A DNA stretch of 64,000 bases, taken from Streptomyces sp. DG1A-41 (GTDB taxonomy: Bacteria; Actinomycetota; Actinomycetes; Streptomycetales; Streptomycetaceae). The number at the start of each line of letters is the position of its first letter. Position 1 is the first letter of the stretch. The position numbers were made by a program, and so were the translations under genes. The notes beneath the pieces were generated by a model that made no database searches, had not been told where the DNA came from, and saw only the letters and a list, made by a program, of their open reading frames with translations. Positions 18,789-28,200 of the stretch are shown piece by piece. The stretch lies in NCBI RefSeq assembly GCF_037055355.1, contig NZ_CP146350.1, positions 5,975,001 through 6,039,000 of the forward strand, read 5' to 3'.

Positions 18789-19749
18789 CGTGACCAAGGC
18801 CCAGACCACCGACGCCGCGACCGTGGACGCCGTGGCCCCGCCGGCCGTCGGCGTACCCGCCGAGGAGAGCGCCAAGAAGCGCGACAGGCCGCGCTCCCTG
18901 TGGGGCGACGCCTGGTACGACCTGCGGCACCGGCCCATGTTCTGGATCTCCTCGGTGCTGCTGCTCCTGCTGCTGGTGATCGCCGCGTTCCCCGGCTGGT
19001 TCACCAGCGTCGACCCGCGTGACGGCGACCTCGTCCACCACTACCTGGGCAAGCCGCAGCTGGGGCACTTCTTCCAGCCCGACTGGTTCGGCTACGACCA
19101 GCAGGGCCGCTCCATCTACGCGCGCGTCATCCACGGCACCCGTGCCTCCATCCTCGTCGGCGTCGGAGTGACCGCCCTGGTCACCCTGCTCGGCGGTCTG
19201 CTCGGCATGCTGGCGGGTTACTTCGGCGGGTGGATCGACTCGCTGATCTCCCGGATCGTCGACATCTTCTTCGGCCTGCCGTTCCTGCTCGGCACGATGG
19301 TCGTCCTGAACGCCTTCACCGAGCGCAAGGTGTACGTGGTGATCCTGGCCCTGGCCTGCCTGGGCTGGACCTCGATCGCGCGCGTCACGCGCAGCTCCGT
19401 GATCACGGCCAAGCAGGCCGACTACGTGACGGCGGCCAGAGCACTCGGCGCCGGCACCACGCGGATCCTGTTCCGCCACGTGATGCCGAACGCCATCGCG
19501 CCGACCATCGTCGTGGCCACGATCGCCCTCGGCGGTTACATCTCCGCGGAGGCGACGCTGTCGTTCCTCGGCCTCGGCCTCAGCGACCCGACGATCTCGT
19601 GGGGCATCGACATCTCCGAGGGCAGCAAGGTGATCCGGGACAACCCGCACACGCTGCTGTTCCCCGCGGGCATGCTCAGCCTCACGGTCTTCGCGTTCAT
19701 CATGCTCGGCGACGCGGTCCGCGACGCCCTTGACCCGAAGCTGCGCTGA
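18781..19749 (+). CDS. oligopeptide ABC transporter permease, OppC/DppC type
   Basis: The 322-residue second permease has a soluble N-terminal extension of about 50 residues, then six membrane helices starting at MFWISSVLLLLLLVIAAFPGW. The EAA loop (YVTAARALGAGTTRILFRHVMPN) is clear. It pairs with the preceding OppB-type permease to form the channel. It starts inside the upstream gene (8-base overlap), and a gaggaggg site for the ATPase gene follows its stop. Confidence 0.94.
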   Translation: MPDVTKAQTTDAATVDAVAPPAVGVPAEESAKKRDRPRSLWGDAWYDLRHRPMFWISSVLLLLLLVIAAFPGWFTSVDPRDGDLVHHYLGKPQLGHFFQPDWFGYDQQGRSIYARVIHGTRASILVGVGVTALVTLLGGLLGMLAGYFGGWIDSLISRIVDIFFGLPFLLGTMVVLNAFTERKVYVVILALACLGWTSIARVTRSSVITAKQADYVTAARALGAGTTRILFRHVMPNAIAPTIVVATIALGGYISAEATLSFLGLGLSDPTISWGIDISEGSKVIRDNPHTLLFPAGMLSLTVFAFIMLGDAVRDALDPKLR

Positions 19750-19760
19750 GGAGGGCGTAC

Positions 19761-20819
19761 GTGACCACCATCGAAGAGACCCGTGACGTGCCCGAGCCGC
19801 GAGGCTCGGCCGGGGGCGACGTCCCCCTGCTCGAAGTGCGCGATCTGCACGTCGAGTTCCACACCCGCGACGGCGTGGCCAAGGCCGTCAACGGCGTCAA
19901 CTACACCGTGAGCTCCGGCGAGACCCTCGCCGTGCTCGGCGAGTCCGGCTCCGGCAAGTCCGTGACCGCCCAGGCGATCATGGGCATCCTCGACATGCCG
20001 CCCGGGCGGATCCCCCAGGGCCAGATCCTGTACCGGGGCGAGGACATGCTGACCATGTCCGGCGACGCCCGGCGCCGGATCCGGGGCAGCAAGATCGCGA
20101 TGATCTTCCAGGACGCGCTGTCCTCGCTGAACCCGGTGCTGTCCGTCGGCTACCAGCTCGGCGAGATGTTCCGCGTCCACCAGGGCCTGAGCAAGAAGGA
20201 CGCCAAGGCCAAGGCGATCGAGCTGATGGACCGCGTGAAGATCCCGGCCGCGAAGGAACGCGTCGGCGACTATCCGCACCAGTTCTCCGGCGGTATGCGC
20301 CAGCGCATCATGATCGCGATGGCGCTCGCCCTGGAGCCGGACCTGATCATCGCCGACGAGCCGACCACGGCCCTCGACGTGACGGTCCAGGCCCAGGTCA
20401 TGGACCTGCTCGCGGAGCTCCAGCGCGAGTACAACATGGGCCTGATCCTGATCACCCACGACCTCGGCGTCGTCGCCGACGTCGCGGACAAGATCGCCGT
20501 GATGTACGCGGGCCGGATCGTGGAGACGGCCCCGGTGCACGAGCTGTACAAGCGGCCCGCGCACCCCTACACCAAGGGTCTGCTCGAGTCGATCCCGCGC
20601 CTGGACCAGAAGGGCCAGGACCTGTACGCGATCAAGGGCCTGCCGCCCAACCTGACCCGTATCCCGTCCGGTTGCGCCTTCAACCCGCGCTGCCCGCAGG
20701 CGCAGGACATCTGCCGTACGGACGTCCCGCCCCTGCACCCGGTCGCCGAGCGGGACGGCGGCGAGCTCGTCGGCCGCGGCAGCGCGTGCCACTTCTGGAA
20801 GGAGACGATCCATGGCTGA
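19761..20819 (+). CDS. oligopeptide ABC transporter ATPase, OppD/DppD type
   Basis: This 352-residue cytoplasmic ATPase has Walker A GESGSGKSVTAQ, the signature FSGGMRQRIMIAMAL, Walker B LIIADEPTTALD, the H-loop LITHDLGVV, and the C-terminal oligopeptide/dipeptide transporter extension with conserved cysteines (GCAFNPRCPQAQDIC). The GTG at 19761 is spaced correctly from gaggaggg. It powers import with the OppF-type ATPase encoded next, with which it overlaps by eight bases. Confidence 0.95.
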   Translation: MTTIEETRDVPEPRGSAGGDVPLLEVRDLHVEFHTRDGVAKAVNGVNYTVSSGETLAVLGESGSGKSVTAQAIMGILDMPPGRIPQGQILYRGEDMLTMSGDARRRIRGSKIAMIFQDALSSLNPVLSVGYQLGEMFRVHQGLSKKDAKAKAIELMDRVKIPAAKERVGDYPHQFSGGMRQRIMIAMALALEPDLIIADEPTTALDVTVQAQVMDLLAELQREYNMGLILITHDLGVVADVADKIAVMYAGRIVETAPVHELYKRPAHPYTKGLLESIPRLDQKGQDLYAIKGLPPNLTRIPSGCAFNPRCPQAQDICRTDVPPLHPVAERDGGELVGRGSACHFWKETIHG

Positions 20820-21960
20820 CCTGGAGAAGACGGACGAGTCCATGGACGCCACTCCCAACGTGACCGGGGTCGAGACGGTCGAGGCCGCGAGCGACGAGGA
20901 GGCCGTGGCCGCCATCGAGGCCCCGGTCGAGCGCGGGGAGCCGATCCTTCAGGTGCGCAACCTGGTGAAGCACTTCCCGCTGACCCAGGGCATCCTGCTC
21001 AAGCGTCAGATCGGCGCGGTCAAGGCCGTGGACGGGGTCTCCTTCGACCTCTACCAGGGCGAGACGCTCGGCATCGTGGGCGAGTCCGGCTGCGGCAAGT
21101 CCACGGTTGCCAAGCTGCTGATGATGCTGGAGACGGCGACCGCGGGCGAGATCTTCTACAAGGGCCAGGACATCACCAAGCTGTCCGGCCGCGCCCTGAA
21201 GGCCGTACGACGCAACATCCAGATGGTGTTCCAGGACCCGTACACCTCGCTCAACCCCCGTATGACGGTGGGCGACATCATCGGGGAGCCCTTCGAGATC
21301 CACCCCGAGGTCGCCCCGAAGGGCGACCGCCGCCGCAAGGTCCAGGACCTCCTGGACGTGGTCGGCCTCAACCCGGAGTACATCCACCGCTACCCGCACC
21401 AGTTCTCGGGCGGGCAGCGCCAGCGCATCGGCATCGCCCGCGGCCTGGCACTCAACCCCGAGATCATCATCTGCGACGAGCCGGTCTCCGCGCTGGACGT
21501 GTCCGTCCAGGCGCAGGTCATCAACCTGATGGAGAAGCTCCAGGACGAGTTCAACCTGTCCTACCTCTTCATCGCGCACGACCTGTCGATCGTCCGGCAC
21601 ATCTCGGACCGGGTGGGTGTGATGTACCTGGGCAAGATGGCCGAGATCGGTACGGACACGGAGATCTACGAGCACCCGACCCACCCCTACACGCAGGCCC
21701 TGCTCTCCGCGGTCCCGGTCCCCGACCCGGAGTCCCGCGAGGGCCGCGAGCGCATCATCCTCAGCGGCGACGTCCCGTCCCCGGCCAACCCGCCCTCGGG
21801 CTGCCGCTTCCGCACCCGCTGCTGGAAGGCCCAGGACAAGTGCGCCCAGGAGGTCCCGCTCCTCGCGGTCCCCGAGCGCTTCAAGGGCGAGGACACCCCG
21901 GCCGCCCACGAGTCGGCCTGCCACTTCGCCGAGGAGAAGGACGTGGTCCACGCGGCCTGA
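20812..21960 (+). CDS. oligopeptide ABC transporter ATPase, OppF/DppF type
   Basis: The 382-residue partner ATPase carries a non-conserved acidic N-terminal extension of about 40 residues, then Walker A GESGCGKSTVAK, Q-loop MVFQDPYTSLNPRM, signature FSGGQRQRIGIARGL, Walker B IIICDEPVSALD, and the C-terminal extension (PPSGCRFRTRCWKAQDKC). The Cys motif in the extension is typical of peptide transporters. It is the last gene of the operon and is followed by a hairpin at 21976-22002. Confidence 0.95.
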   Translation: MADLEKTDESMDATPNVTGVETVEAASDEEAVAAIEAPVERGEPILQVRNLVKHFPLTQGILLKRQIGAVKAVDGVSFDLYQGETLGIVGESGCGKSTVAKLLMMLETATAGEIFYKGQDITKLSGRALKAVRRNIQMVFQDPYTSLNPRMTVGDIIGEPFEIHPEVAPKGDRRRKVQDLLDVVGLNPEYIHRYPHQFSGGQRQRIGIARGLALNPEIIICDEPVSALDVSVQAQVINLMEKLQDEFNLSYLFIAHDLSIVRHISDRVGVMYLGKMAEIGTDTEIYEHPTHPYTQALLSAVPVPDPESREGRERIILSGDVPSPANPPSGCRFRTRCWKAQDKCAQEVPLLAVPERFKGEDTPAAHESACHFAEEKDVVHAA

Positions 21961-21975
21961 CCGAACCGTCCCGGT

Positions 21976-22002
21976 TCCCGGCATCCCCCAGGGGTGCCGG
22001 GA
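21976..22002 (+). terminator. terminator-like hairpin after the oligopeptide operon
   Basis: The stem has 8-bp (21976-21983 with 21995-22002) and 4-bp (21985-21988 with 21991-21994) parts separated by one bulged T, with a 2-base loop. It lies 15 bases after the stop of the last transporter gene and ends 22 bases before the next ATG. Confidence 0.6.
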
Positions 22003-22024
22003 TCCGGCGTTCGAGGCTCCCGAC

Positions 22025-22413
22025 ATGCTGCATCACATCGAACTGTGGGTTCCCGACCTGCCCCGGGCGGTCCACGAGTGGGGCTGGCTCCTGGGCTGCC
22101 TCGGCTACGACCCGTACCAGGAGTGGGAGCACGGCCGCAGCTGGCGGCTCGGCCCGACCTACCTCGTCGTGGAACAGTCACCGGCGATGAGCGCCGCCGG
22201 GCACGACCGTATGCGGCCGGGGCTCAACCACCTCGCGTTCCACGCGGGACCTGCCGCGCGGGTCGACGCACTGGCCGCCGAGGCCCCCGCGCACGGCTGG
22301 ACCCCTCTCTTCCCCGACCGCTATCCGCACGCCGGTGGCCCCGGGCACTACGCGGCCTACCTCGCGAGCACCACGGCTTCGAAGTGGAGCTCGTGGCCTT
22401 CGGGAGCGCATAG
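22025..22413 (+). CDS. VOC (glyoxalase/bleomycin-resistance fold) protein with a 3' frameshift
   Basis: A small VOC-fold protein of about 129 residues once corrected. It starts MLHHIELWVPDLPRAVHEW and has the usual GLNHLAFHAGP metal-ligand strand. Read straight through, the frame ends at 22441 with an unrelated tail. One base out of frame, from 22366, the sequence reads EHHGFEVELVAFGSA then stop, which is the normal VOC ending. A single base is therefore missing at about 22364-22366, and adding one makes the gene exactly 130 codons. The cause is either a sequencing error or a real mutation. Metal and substrate are unknown. Confidence 0.75.
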
Positions 22414-22520
22414 CCCCGCAAACCCCCGCGAACTGCGTTAACACGCAGGCAACTTCGCCGACCCGATCCCGATATACGGACGCGTCAGGCTGAACAGCGT
22501 ACGGCCGTGCGGGTGCCGTA

Positions 22521-22556
22521 AACGGGCCGGGGCGCGCCATGTCGCCCCGGCCCGTT
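22521..22556. terminator. bidirectional terminator between the VOC and peptidase genes
   Basis: A perfect 14-bp stem (22521-22534 with 22543-22556) and an 8-base loop lie between two converging genes, seven bases from the peptidase stop. AA and TT at the stem ends give short A/U tracts in both directions. Confidence 0.75.
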
Positions 22557-22562
22557 GCATGC

Positions 22563-24686
22563 TCAGGCGCCGGTGATCCCCAGGGACCGCTTCAGGAAGT
22601 CGACCTGGAGCAGCAGCAGGTTCTCCGCGACCTGTTCCTGCGGGGTGATGTGGGTGACCCCGGACAGCGGCAGCACCTCGTGCGGGCGGCCGGCGGCCAG
22701 GAGGGCCGAGGAGAGGCGCAGGGCGTGGGCGACGACCACGTTGTCGTCGGCGAGGCCGTGCACGATCATCAGCGGGCGGTGCGGCTCGGCGGGTGAGGAG
22801 AGGCCGTCCGCCGTGACGAGGGAGCTCCTGGCGTACGCGTCCGGGTGCTCGGCCGGATCCCCCAGGTAGCGCTCCGTGTAGTGCGTGTCGTACAGGCACC
22901 AGTCCGTCACCGGCGCGCCCGCGATCCCCGCGTGGAAGACGTCCGGCCGGCGCAGCACCGCGAGGCCGGCCAGCCAGCCGCCGAAGGACCAGCCGCGGAT
23001 CGCCACCCGGGTCAGGTCCAGCGGATACCTCTTCGCGAGGTCCTCCAGGACCTCCACCTGGTCGTCCAGTGACAGCGTGAAGTCGTGGTGGATCCCCTTC
23101 TCCCAGGCGGGGGAGCGGCCCGGGGTGCCCCGGCCGTCCGCGACGACCACCGCGAATCCCTGGTCCGCGAACCACTGCGAGGTGAGATGCGGGTTGTGGG
23201 CCGCGAAGACCCGCTGCCCGTGCGGCCCGCCGTACGGGTCCATGAGCACCGGCAGGGGGGTGTCATCGGCGTAGTCCCGAGGCATAAGCACGGCGCACGG
23301 GATGCGGCGTGCGCCCCCCTCGGTGAGCGTCACGCGGGGGGACATACCAGGATCTTCGGCGTACGAAGGGACGACAACCGTCGGTTTCCCGCCCCGCAGC
23401 ACCCGCACTCGCGCACCTGGCCGGTCCGGCGTCGCCGAGACCAGAACCGTCACGTCCCCGGCCCGTGCCGCCGAGTGCACGCCCGGCTCCTGCGACACCC
23501 GCTCCACACCCAGCTCGTTCACCCGGTACACATGCACCTGGCCCGTCTCCGCCTCGGCGGCCTCCTCGCCCGCGGACGCGGAGATCAGCACGTCGTCGTC
23601 GGAGGCGTCGAGCACGGCCCGGACGTGCAACTGCGCTCCCGTGAGCGGCCGGTCCCCGACCGCCAGCACCCGCGCACCGCCCTCGTCCGCGATCCGGACC
23701 AACTGCCCGGCCGGACTCCAGCACGGCACCCCGGGGAAAAGATCAAGCCATGTTCGATCTTCGTCGGCGTGCACCATCCGGGTCGCGCCCGATTCCGGGT
23801 CCACCGCGAGAATCAGCTGGCTGCGCTGGTCGCGCGCCTGAACGAGCACCAACGGTGCGCCCGCCGCTGACCAGTGCACACGCGCCAGATACGGGTACCT
23901 CGCCCGGTCCCAGGCGACCTCCGTACGCACCCCGTCCAGACCGATCACGAACAGCCGTACGTCCGCGTTGCCGGTGCCCGCCGCCGGATATGCCACCCGC
24001 TGCGGCTCGCGTTCCGGATGCGCCGGGTCGGAGATCCACCACCGCCCCACCGGCGTGTCGTCCGCGCGCGCCACGAGCAGCCGGTCCGACTCCGGGGCCC
24101 ACCAGAAGCCGCGCGAGCGCCCCATCTCCTCGGCCGCGATGAACTCGGCCAGTCCATATGAGACATTCTCCGACTCCGGCTCGGCAAGCGCCCGGTCGCC
24201 CTCCCCCTCGGCGCCCACCACGCGCAGCGCACCCTGTGCGACGTAGGCGACATGCCGCCCGTCGGGCGACGGACGCGGGTCGATCACCGGCCCGGGCGTG
24301 GGCAGTTCACGCGCCGTCCCGGCCCGCAGCTCGGCCGCGAATAGCCGCCCTGACAAGGCGAAAGAGGCCAACTCGACGGCCGTGTCGGTGGCGTACCCGA
24401 CGATGCCGGCGCCGCCCTCCCGGCTGCGTTCACGCCGGGCGCGTTCCTCGGCCGAGAGGTCCTCCGAGGCGCCGCCCAGCAGGGCGCGCGGGTCGGCGGC
24501 CACGCGCTCCCCGCCCTCCTCCGTGTCGAGGACCCACAGCGAGTTCGCCCGGTCCGTACCGGAACCGGAGCGCAGGAACACGACACGCGAACCGTCAGGC
24601 GCCACGGTGAACGAACGCGGCGCGCCGAGCGTGAAGCGCTGGGTACGGGCGTGCCGTCGGGGAAAGGAGTCAGGCTCGGTCGTCAT
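22563..24686 (-). CDS. S9 family prolyl oligopeptidase / dipeptidyl peptidase IV-like
   Basis: The protein has 707 residues. The ATG at 24686 (MTTEPDSFPRRHART) is chosen because the frame further upstream is an unlikely extension through the promoter. The N-terminal two-thirds is a DPP IV-type beta-propeller (FTVAPDGSRVVFLRSG, YGLAEFIAAEEMGRSRGFWW with the double-Glu motif of DPP IV). The C-terminal alpha/beta hydrolase domain has nucleophile Ser in IRGWSFGGWLAG, Asp in VHGLADDNVV and His in SGVTHI. No signal peptide is present, so it is probably cytoplasmic and cleaves short peptides. It lies next to a peptide importer, which fits peptide use. Confidence 0.92.
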   Translation of the reverse strand: MTTEPDSFPRRHARTQRFTLGAPRSFTVAPDGSRVVFLRSGSGTDRANSLWVLDTEEGGERVAADPRALLGGASEDLSAEERARRERSREGGAGIVGYATDTAVELASFALSGRLFAAELRAGTARELPTPGPVIDPRPSPDGRHVAYVAQGALRVVGAEGEGDRALAEPESENVSYGLAEFIAAEEMGRSRGFWWAPESDRLLVARADDTPVGRWWISDPAHPEREPQRVAYPAAGTGNADVRLFVIGLDGVRTEVAWDRARYPYLARVHWSAAGAPLVLVQARDQRSQLILAVDPESGATRMVHADEDRTWLDLFPGVPCWSPAGQLVRIADEGGARVLAVGDRPLTGAQLHVRAVLDASDDDVLISASAGEEAAEAETGQVHVYRVNELGVERVSQEPGVHSAARAGDVTVLVSATPDRPGARVRVLRGGKPTVVVPSYAEDPGMSPRVTLTEGGARRIPCAVLMPRDYADDTPLPVLMDPYGGPHGQRVFAAHNPHLTSQWFADQGFAVVVADGRGTPGRSPAWEKGIHHDFTLSLDDQVEVLEDLAKRYPLDLTRVAIRGWSFGGWLAGLAVLRRPDVFHAGIAGAPVTDWCLYDTHYTERYLGDPAEHPDAYARSSLVTADGLSSPAEPHRPLMIVHGLADDNVVVAHALRLSSALLAAGRPHEVLPLSGVTHITPQEQVAENLLLLQVDFLKRSLGITGA

Positions 24687-24866
24687 GCCCTGACCATATT
24701 GGCCATGCGCCCCCTTGTGCGGCCGTGCGCCGATCGATGCGCACGGACGGATAGTTATGATCAATGTCGCATAGTGGGTATGAACCTGCTGGCTGCTGTA
24801 CGGATTTGATACCCCCATAGTCCGACCCCCCCCCGCGCCCTCGTGGATCTTTGGAGGTGAGCCGCC

Positions 24867-25061
24867 GTGGCACTCTCGATTTCGGCGGTGGTGCTGCTGG
24901 CGATCATCGTCTTCCTGCTCATCAAGAAGTCAGGACTGAAGGCCGGGCACGCGATCGTGTGCATGCTGCTCGGCTTCTACCTCGCCTCCTCGACCGTCGC
25001 TCCCACGATCAAGGAGCTGACGACCAACATCGCGGGCATGATCGGCAGCATCAAGTTCTGA
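24867..25061 (+). CDS. small two-helix membrane protein
   Basis: The 64-residue protein has a first hydrophobic segment at the very N-terminus (ISAVVLLAIIVFLLI) and a second (AIVCMLLGFYLASSTVA), joined by a short basic loop. It starts with GTG at 24867, with ggaggt upstream. Such small membrane proteins are widespread and unassigned in Streptomyces. It diverges from the S9 peptidase gene and is the last gene before the restriction-modification operon. A C9 homopolymer lies about 25-35 bases upstream of the start. Confidence 0.7.
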   Translation: MALSISAVVLLAIIVFLLIKKSGLKAGHAIVCMLLGFYLASSTVAPTIKELTTNIAGMIGSIKF

Positions 25062-25203
25062 CGTCGCGTCTCCCGGCCGGGGACCGGCGAAGACCCGGGT
25101 CCCGGCCGGAGTCCATGCCTCGTCTGTCCCGATGCCAGGCTTTCCCGAGTCGGGTTCCGTAAGCTTGGCGGGCGGGCACGAACGAGGGGCAAGGGGACGG
25201 CGC

Positions 25204-28200
25204 GTGGACGACGAGAGCGTGGACAGGCGACTTCGGGAGCAGGCGAAGGCGTCCCCCAACTTCGGACGTCTCTACGGGTACCAGCCGCTCCTCGCCATCT
25301 ACGGCTCGCAGGCCGAGCTCACCGTCCTGACCAATCCGAACGCCGCCTACGTCAGCGCCGGCCAGTTCGGTGAGGTGCTGGCCGAGGAGTTCGTCACGCG
25401 GACGGGCACGCGCGTCGAAGGGACGAACCAGGTCGACCGCATCAACGCCCTCACCCGGGCCGGCGTCCTCGTCGGCTGGAGCAGGGACGCCTTCCACAAG
25501 CTGCGCCGGGGCCGCAACGACGCTGCGCACAACCACCTCTTCGACACCACCAAGGCCCTGGAAGCCCTGAAGCTGTGCTGGCAGCTGGGCGACCTCTTCG
25601 ACCGGGCCATGGGCGGCACCCGCGCGGTGACCGCGTTCGTTCCGCCTACTCTGCCTGAGGAGACGCGGGAGACCGATCCCCAGGAGATCGCGGAGCTGCG
25701 TGAGGCGCTGGAAGGGCACCGGCGGACGCTCGCCGAGTCCCGCGTCAAGCTGTCTGAGGTCGGGGACCGCCTGGAAGCCGAGCGCCGGGCCCGCGCCGAG
25801 GCGGAGAAAATCATCATTAGTGCGGAACAGGCGAAGGCCACGTACACCGCGCAGATCGAGGAGTTGCAGGCACAGATCGCCGAGCTGCGGACGGCACATC
25901 AGCAGCGGTACGACGTGGAGCGTCTCAAGCCGCGCCCGGTGGCCTCCGCCGCCCGCGACGCCATCGTGGAGCGCGCCCAGCGTCCCACCCCGCTCAACGA
26001 GGTGCAGGCACGGAAGAGGATCGACGCCATGCTGTCCAAGGCGGGCTGGGTCATCCAGGACAAGGCAGACGCCAACCCGCTGGCGGGCACGGGCGTCGCG
26101 ATCAGGGAGTTCACCCTCGCCACCGGCCGCGCCGACTATGTCCTCTACGTCGACGGGAAGATCGTCGGCGTCATCGAGGCCAAGCGTGAGGGCACTCCCC
26201 TGGCCGGCGCCCTCGCCCAGAACGAGCGGTACGCGGCGGGCGTGCTCAAGGAACACGCGATGGCGGTGTGGCGCCGCGACGAACCCTTCGCCTTCCGCTA
26301 CGCCACCACCGGCACCGAGACGTTCTTCTTGAACCGCGTCGACCCGGACGCCCGCTCCCGCGAAGTCTTCGCGTTCCACCGCCCCGAAACCCTCGCCGCG
26401 TGGATGCGGCACGCCGACGAGCACCAGGACGCGCCCACCTTCCGGGCGGCCCTGCGCACGAGCATGCCGCTGCTGGAGACTCACGGCCTGCGCATGGCTC
26501 AGGTCGAGGCGATCACGCGCCTGGAAGACTCCCTGGCCGCCGACCAGCCGCGCGCCCTGATCCAGATGGCCACCGGTGCAGGCAAGACGTTCACGGCTGT
26601 CACCGAGGCCTACCGGCTGCTCCGGTACGCCGGCGCCCGCCGGATCCTCTTCCTCGTCGACCGCAACAACCTCGGCCGCCAGGCCCGTGCGGAGTTCGAC
26701 AAGTACCGCACGCCGGACGAGAACCGGAAGCTCACCGACCTCTACAACGTCGACATGCTGGGCCGAGGAGGTCTCCAGGCGACGTCGTCGGTCGTCATCT
26801 CGACGATTCAGCGGATGTACTCGCTCCTCAAGGGAGAGCAGTTGTCCGAGGGGGCGGAGACTGAGGACCGCGAGGACGAGGCAGCGTCGCCCCTGGACGA
26901 TTCCTACGTGACGGACGAGCCGATCACCGTCGAATACAACGCCGATGTCCCGATCGAGTCCTTCGACGTGATCGTCATCGACGAGTGCCACCGCTCCATC
27001 TACGGCCTGTGGCGCGGCGTCCTGGAGTACTTCGACGCCCACCTCGTGGGTCTCACCGCCACGCCCACGCGTCAGACCAAGGGCTTCTTCGACCACAACG
27101 AGGTCTCCCGTTACACCTACGAACAGGCGGTCGCCGACGGCGTCAACGTCGACTTCGATATCGCGCGCATCGTGACCGACCTGCGGGAAGAGGGCGTCGT
27201 CGCGAGGATCGAGGCGGGGACGACGGTACGGATCCGCGACCGGCAGACCCGCAGCCAGCGCTACGAGGAACTGGACGAGGACTTCACTTACACCGCACCG
27301 CAGATCGGCCGCACGGTCATCACGGAGGACGAGGTCCGTGCCGTGCTGACGACCTACCGGGACAACTGGCAGCGGTGGTTCCCCGAACGGGCCGAAGTCC
27401 CCAAAACCCTGATCTTTGCGGGCCCGTACGACGATCACGCCGACGAGGTGCTCAAGCAGGTCAAGCAGATCTTCGGCCGGGGCGACGACTTCGCCAAGAA
27501 GATCACCTACAAGTCCCGCGACAACGGCGACGACCCCGAGGCCCTCATCAACGACCTGCGCAACTCGCCCCGGCTGCGGATCGCCGTCACCGTCGACATG
27601 ATCGCCACGGGTACGGACGTGAAGCCGCTGGAGTGCGTGATTTTCCTGCGTCCGGTGAAAAGCCCGGTGATGTTCGAGCAGATGAAAGGGCGCGGCGCCC
27701 GTTCCATCGACGCGGACGAACTGAAGGCGGTCACCCCGGAGGCGGCGCCCGATCTGAAGAAGGACCGTTTCGTCCTCGTCGACGCGGTCGGAGTCACCGA
27801 CTCCCCACTCGTGGACGCCCGGCCGCTGATCCCGGCGGGCGCGCATCGCGGCATCCCGCTGGCCAAGCTCCTCGACAAGGCGGGCACGCGGTCCCTGACG
27901 GCCGACGAGGCGGAGGTCTTGGCCCGCCGCCTGGCCCGCATCGACCGCCAGCTCGGCAAGGAGGAAAGGGACCTGATTACCCAGACCTCCGAGGGCGTGA
28001 GCCTCGCCGACCTGGCCCGCCGCATCACGGACGCGGTGGACGTCGACACCCAGGACCGGGCCCGGCACGAGGGCGGTCCCGAGCTCGCGGAGAAGCTCGT
28101 CCAGGACGCAGTGGCCCCACTCACCGCCCGCCCCGCACTGCGCAAGCTGATCCTGGAGATCCGTCACCAGCAGGACCTGACCTACGACGAGACGACCGAG

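Noticed and set aside
16078..21960. Calling the five-gene operon bldK
   Set aside because: The order here is binding protein, two permeases, two ATPases. I recall bldK of S. coelicolor as permease first, and a second oligopeptide operon lies nearby in that genome. Sequence alone does not decide.
24823..24835. C9 tract upstream of the small membrane protein as a phase-variable switch
   Set aside because: It lies well outside the coding sequence and near no clear promoter element, so slippage would not alter a reading frame. It was not reported as a finding.
25051..28167. Open frame of more than 1000 codons antisense to hsdR
   Set aside because: It has the codon bias of a shadow frame in GC-rich DNA and no binding site or domain. 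The sense frame has all HsdR motifs.
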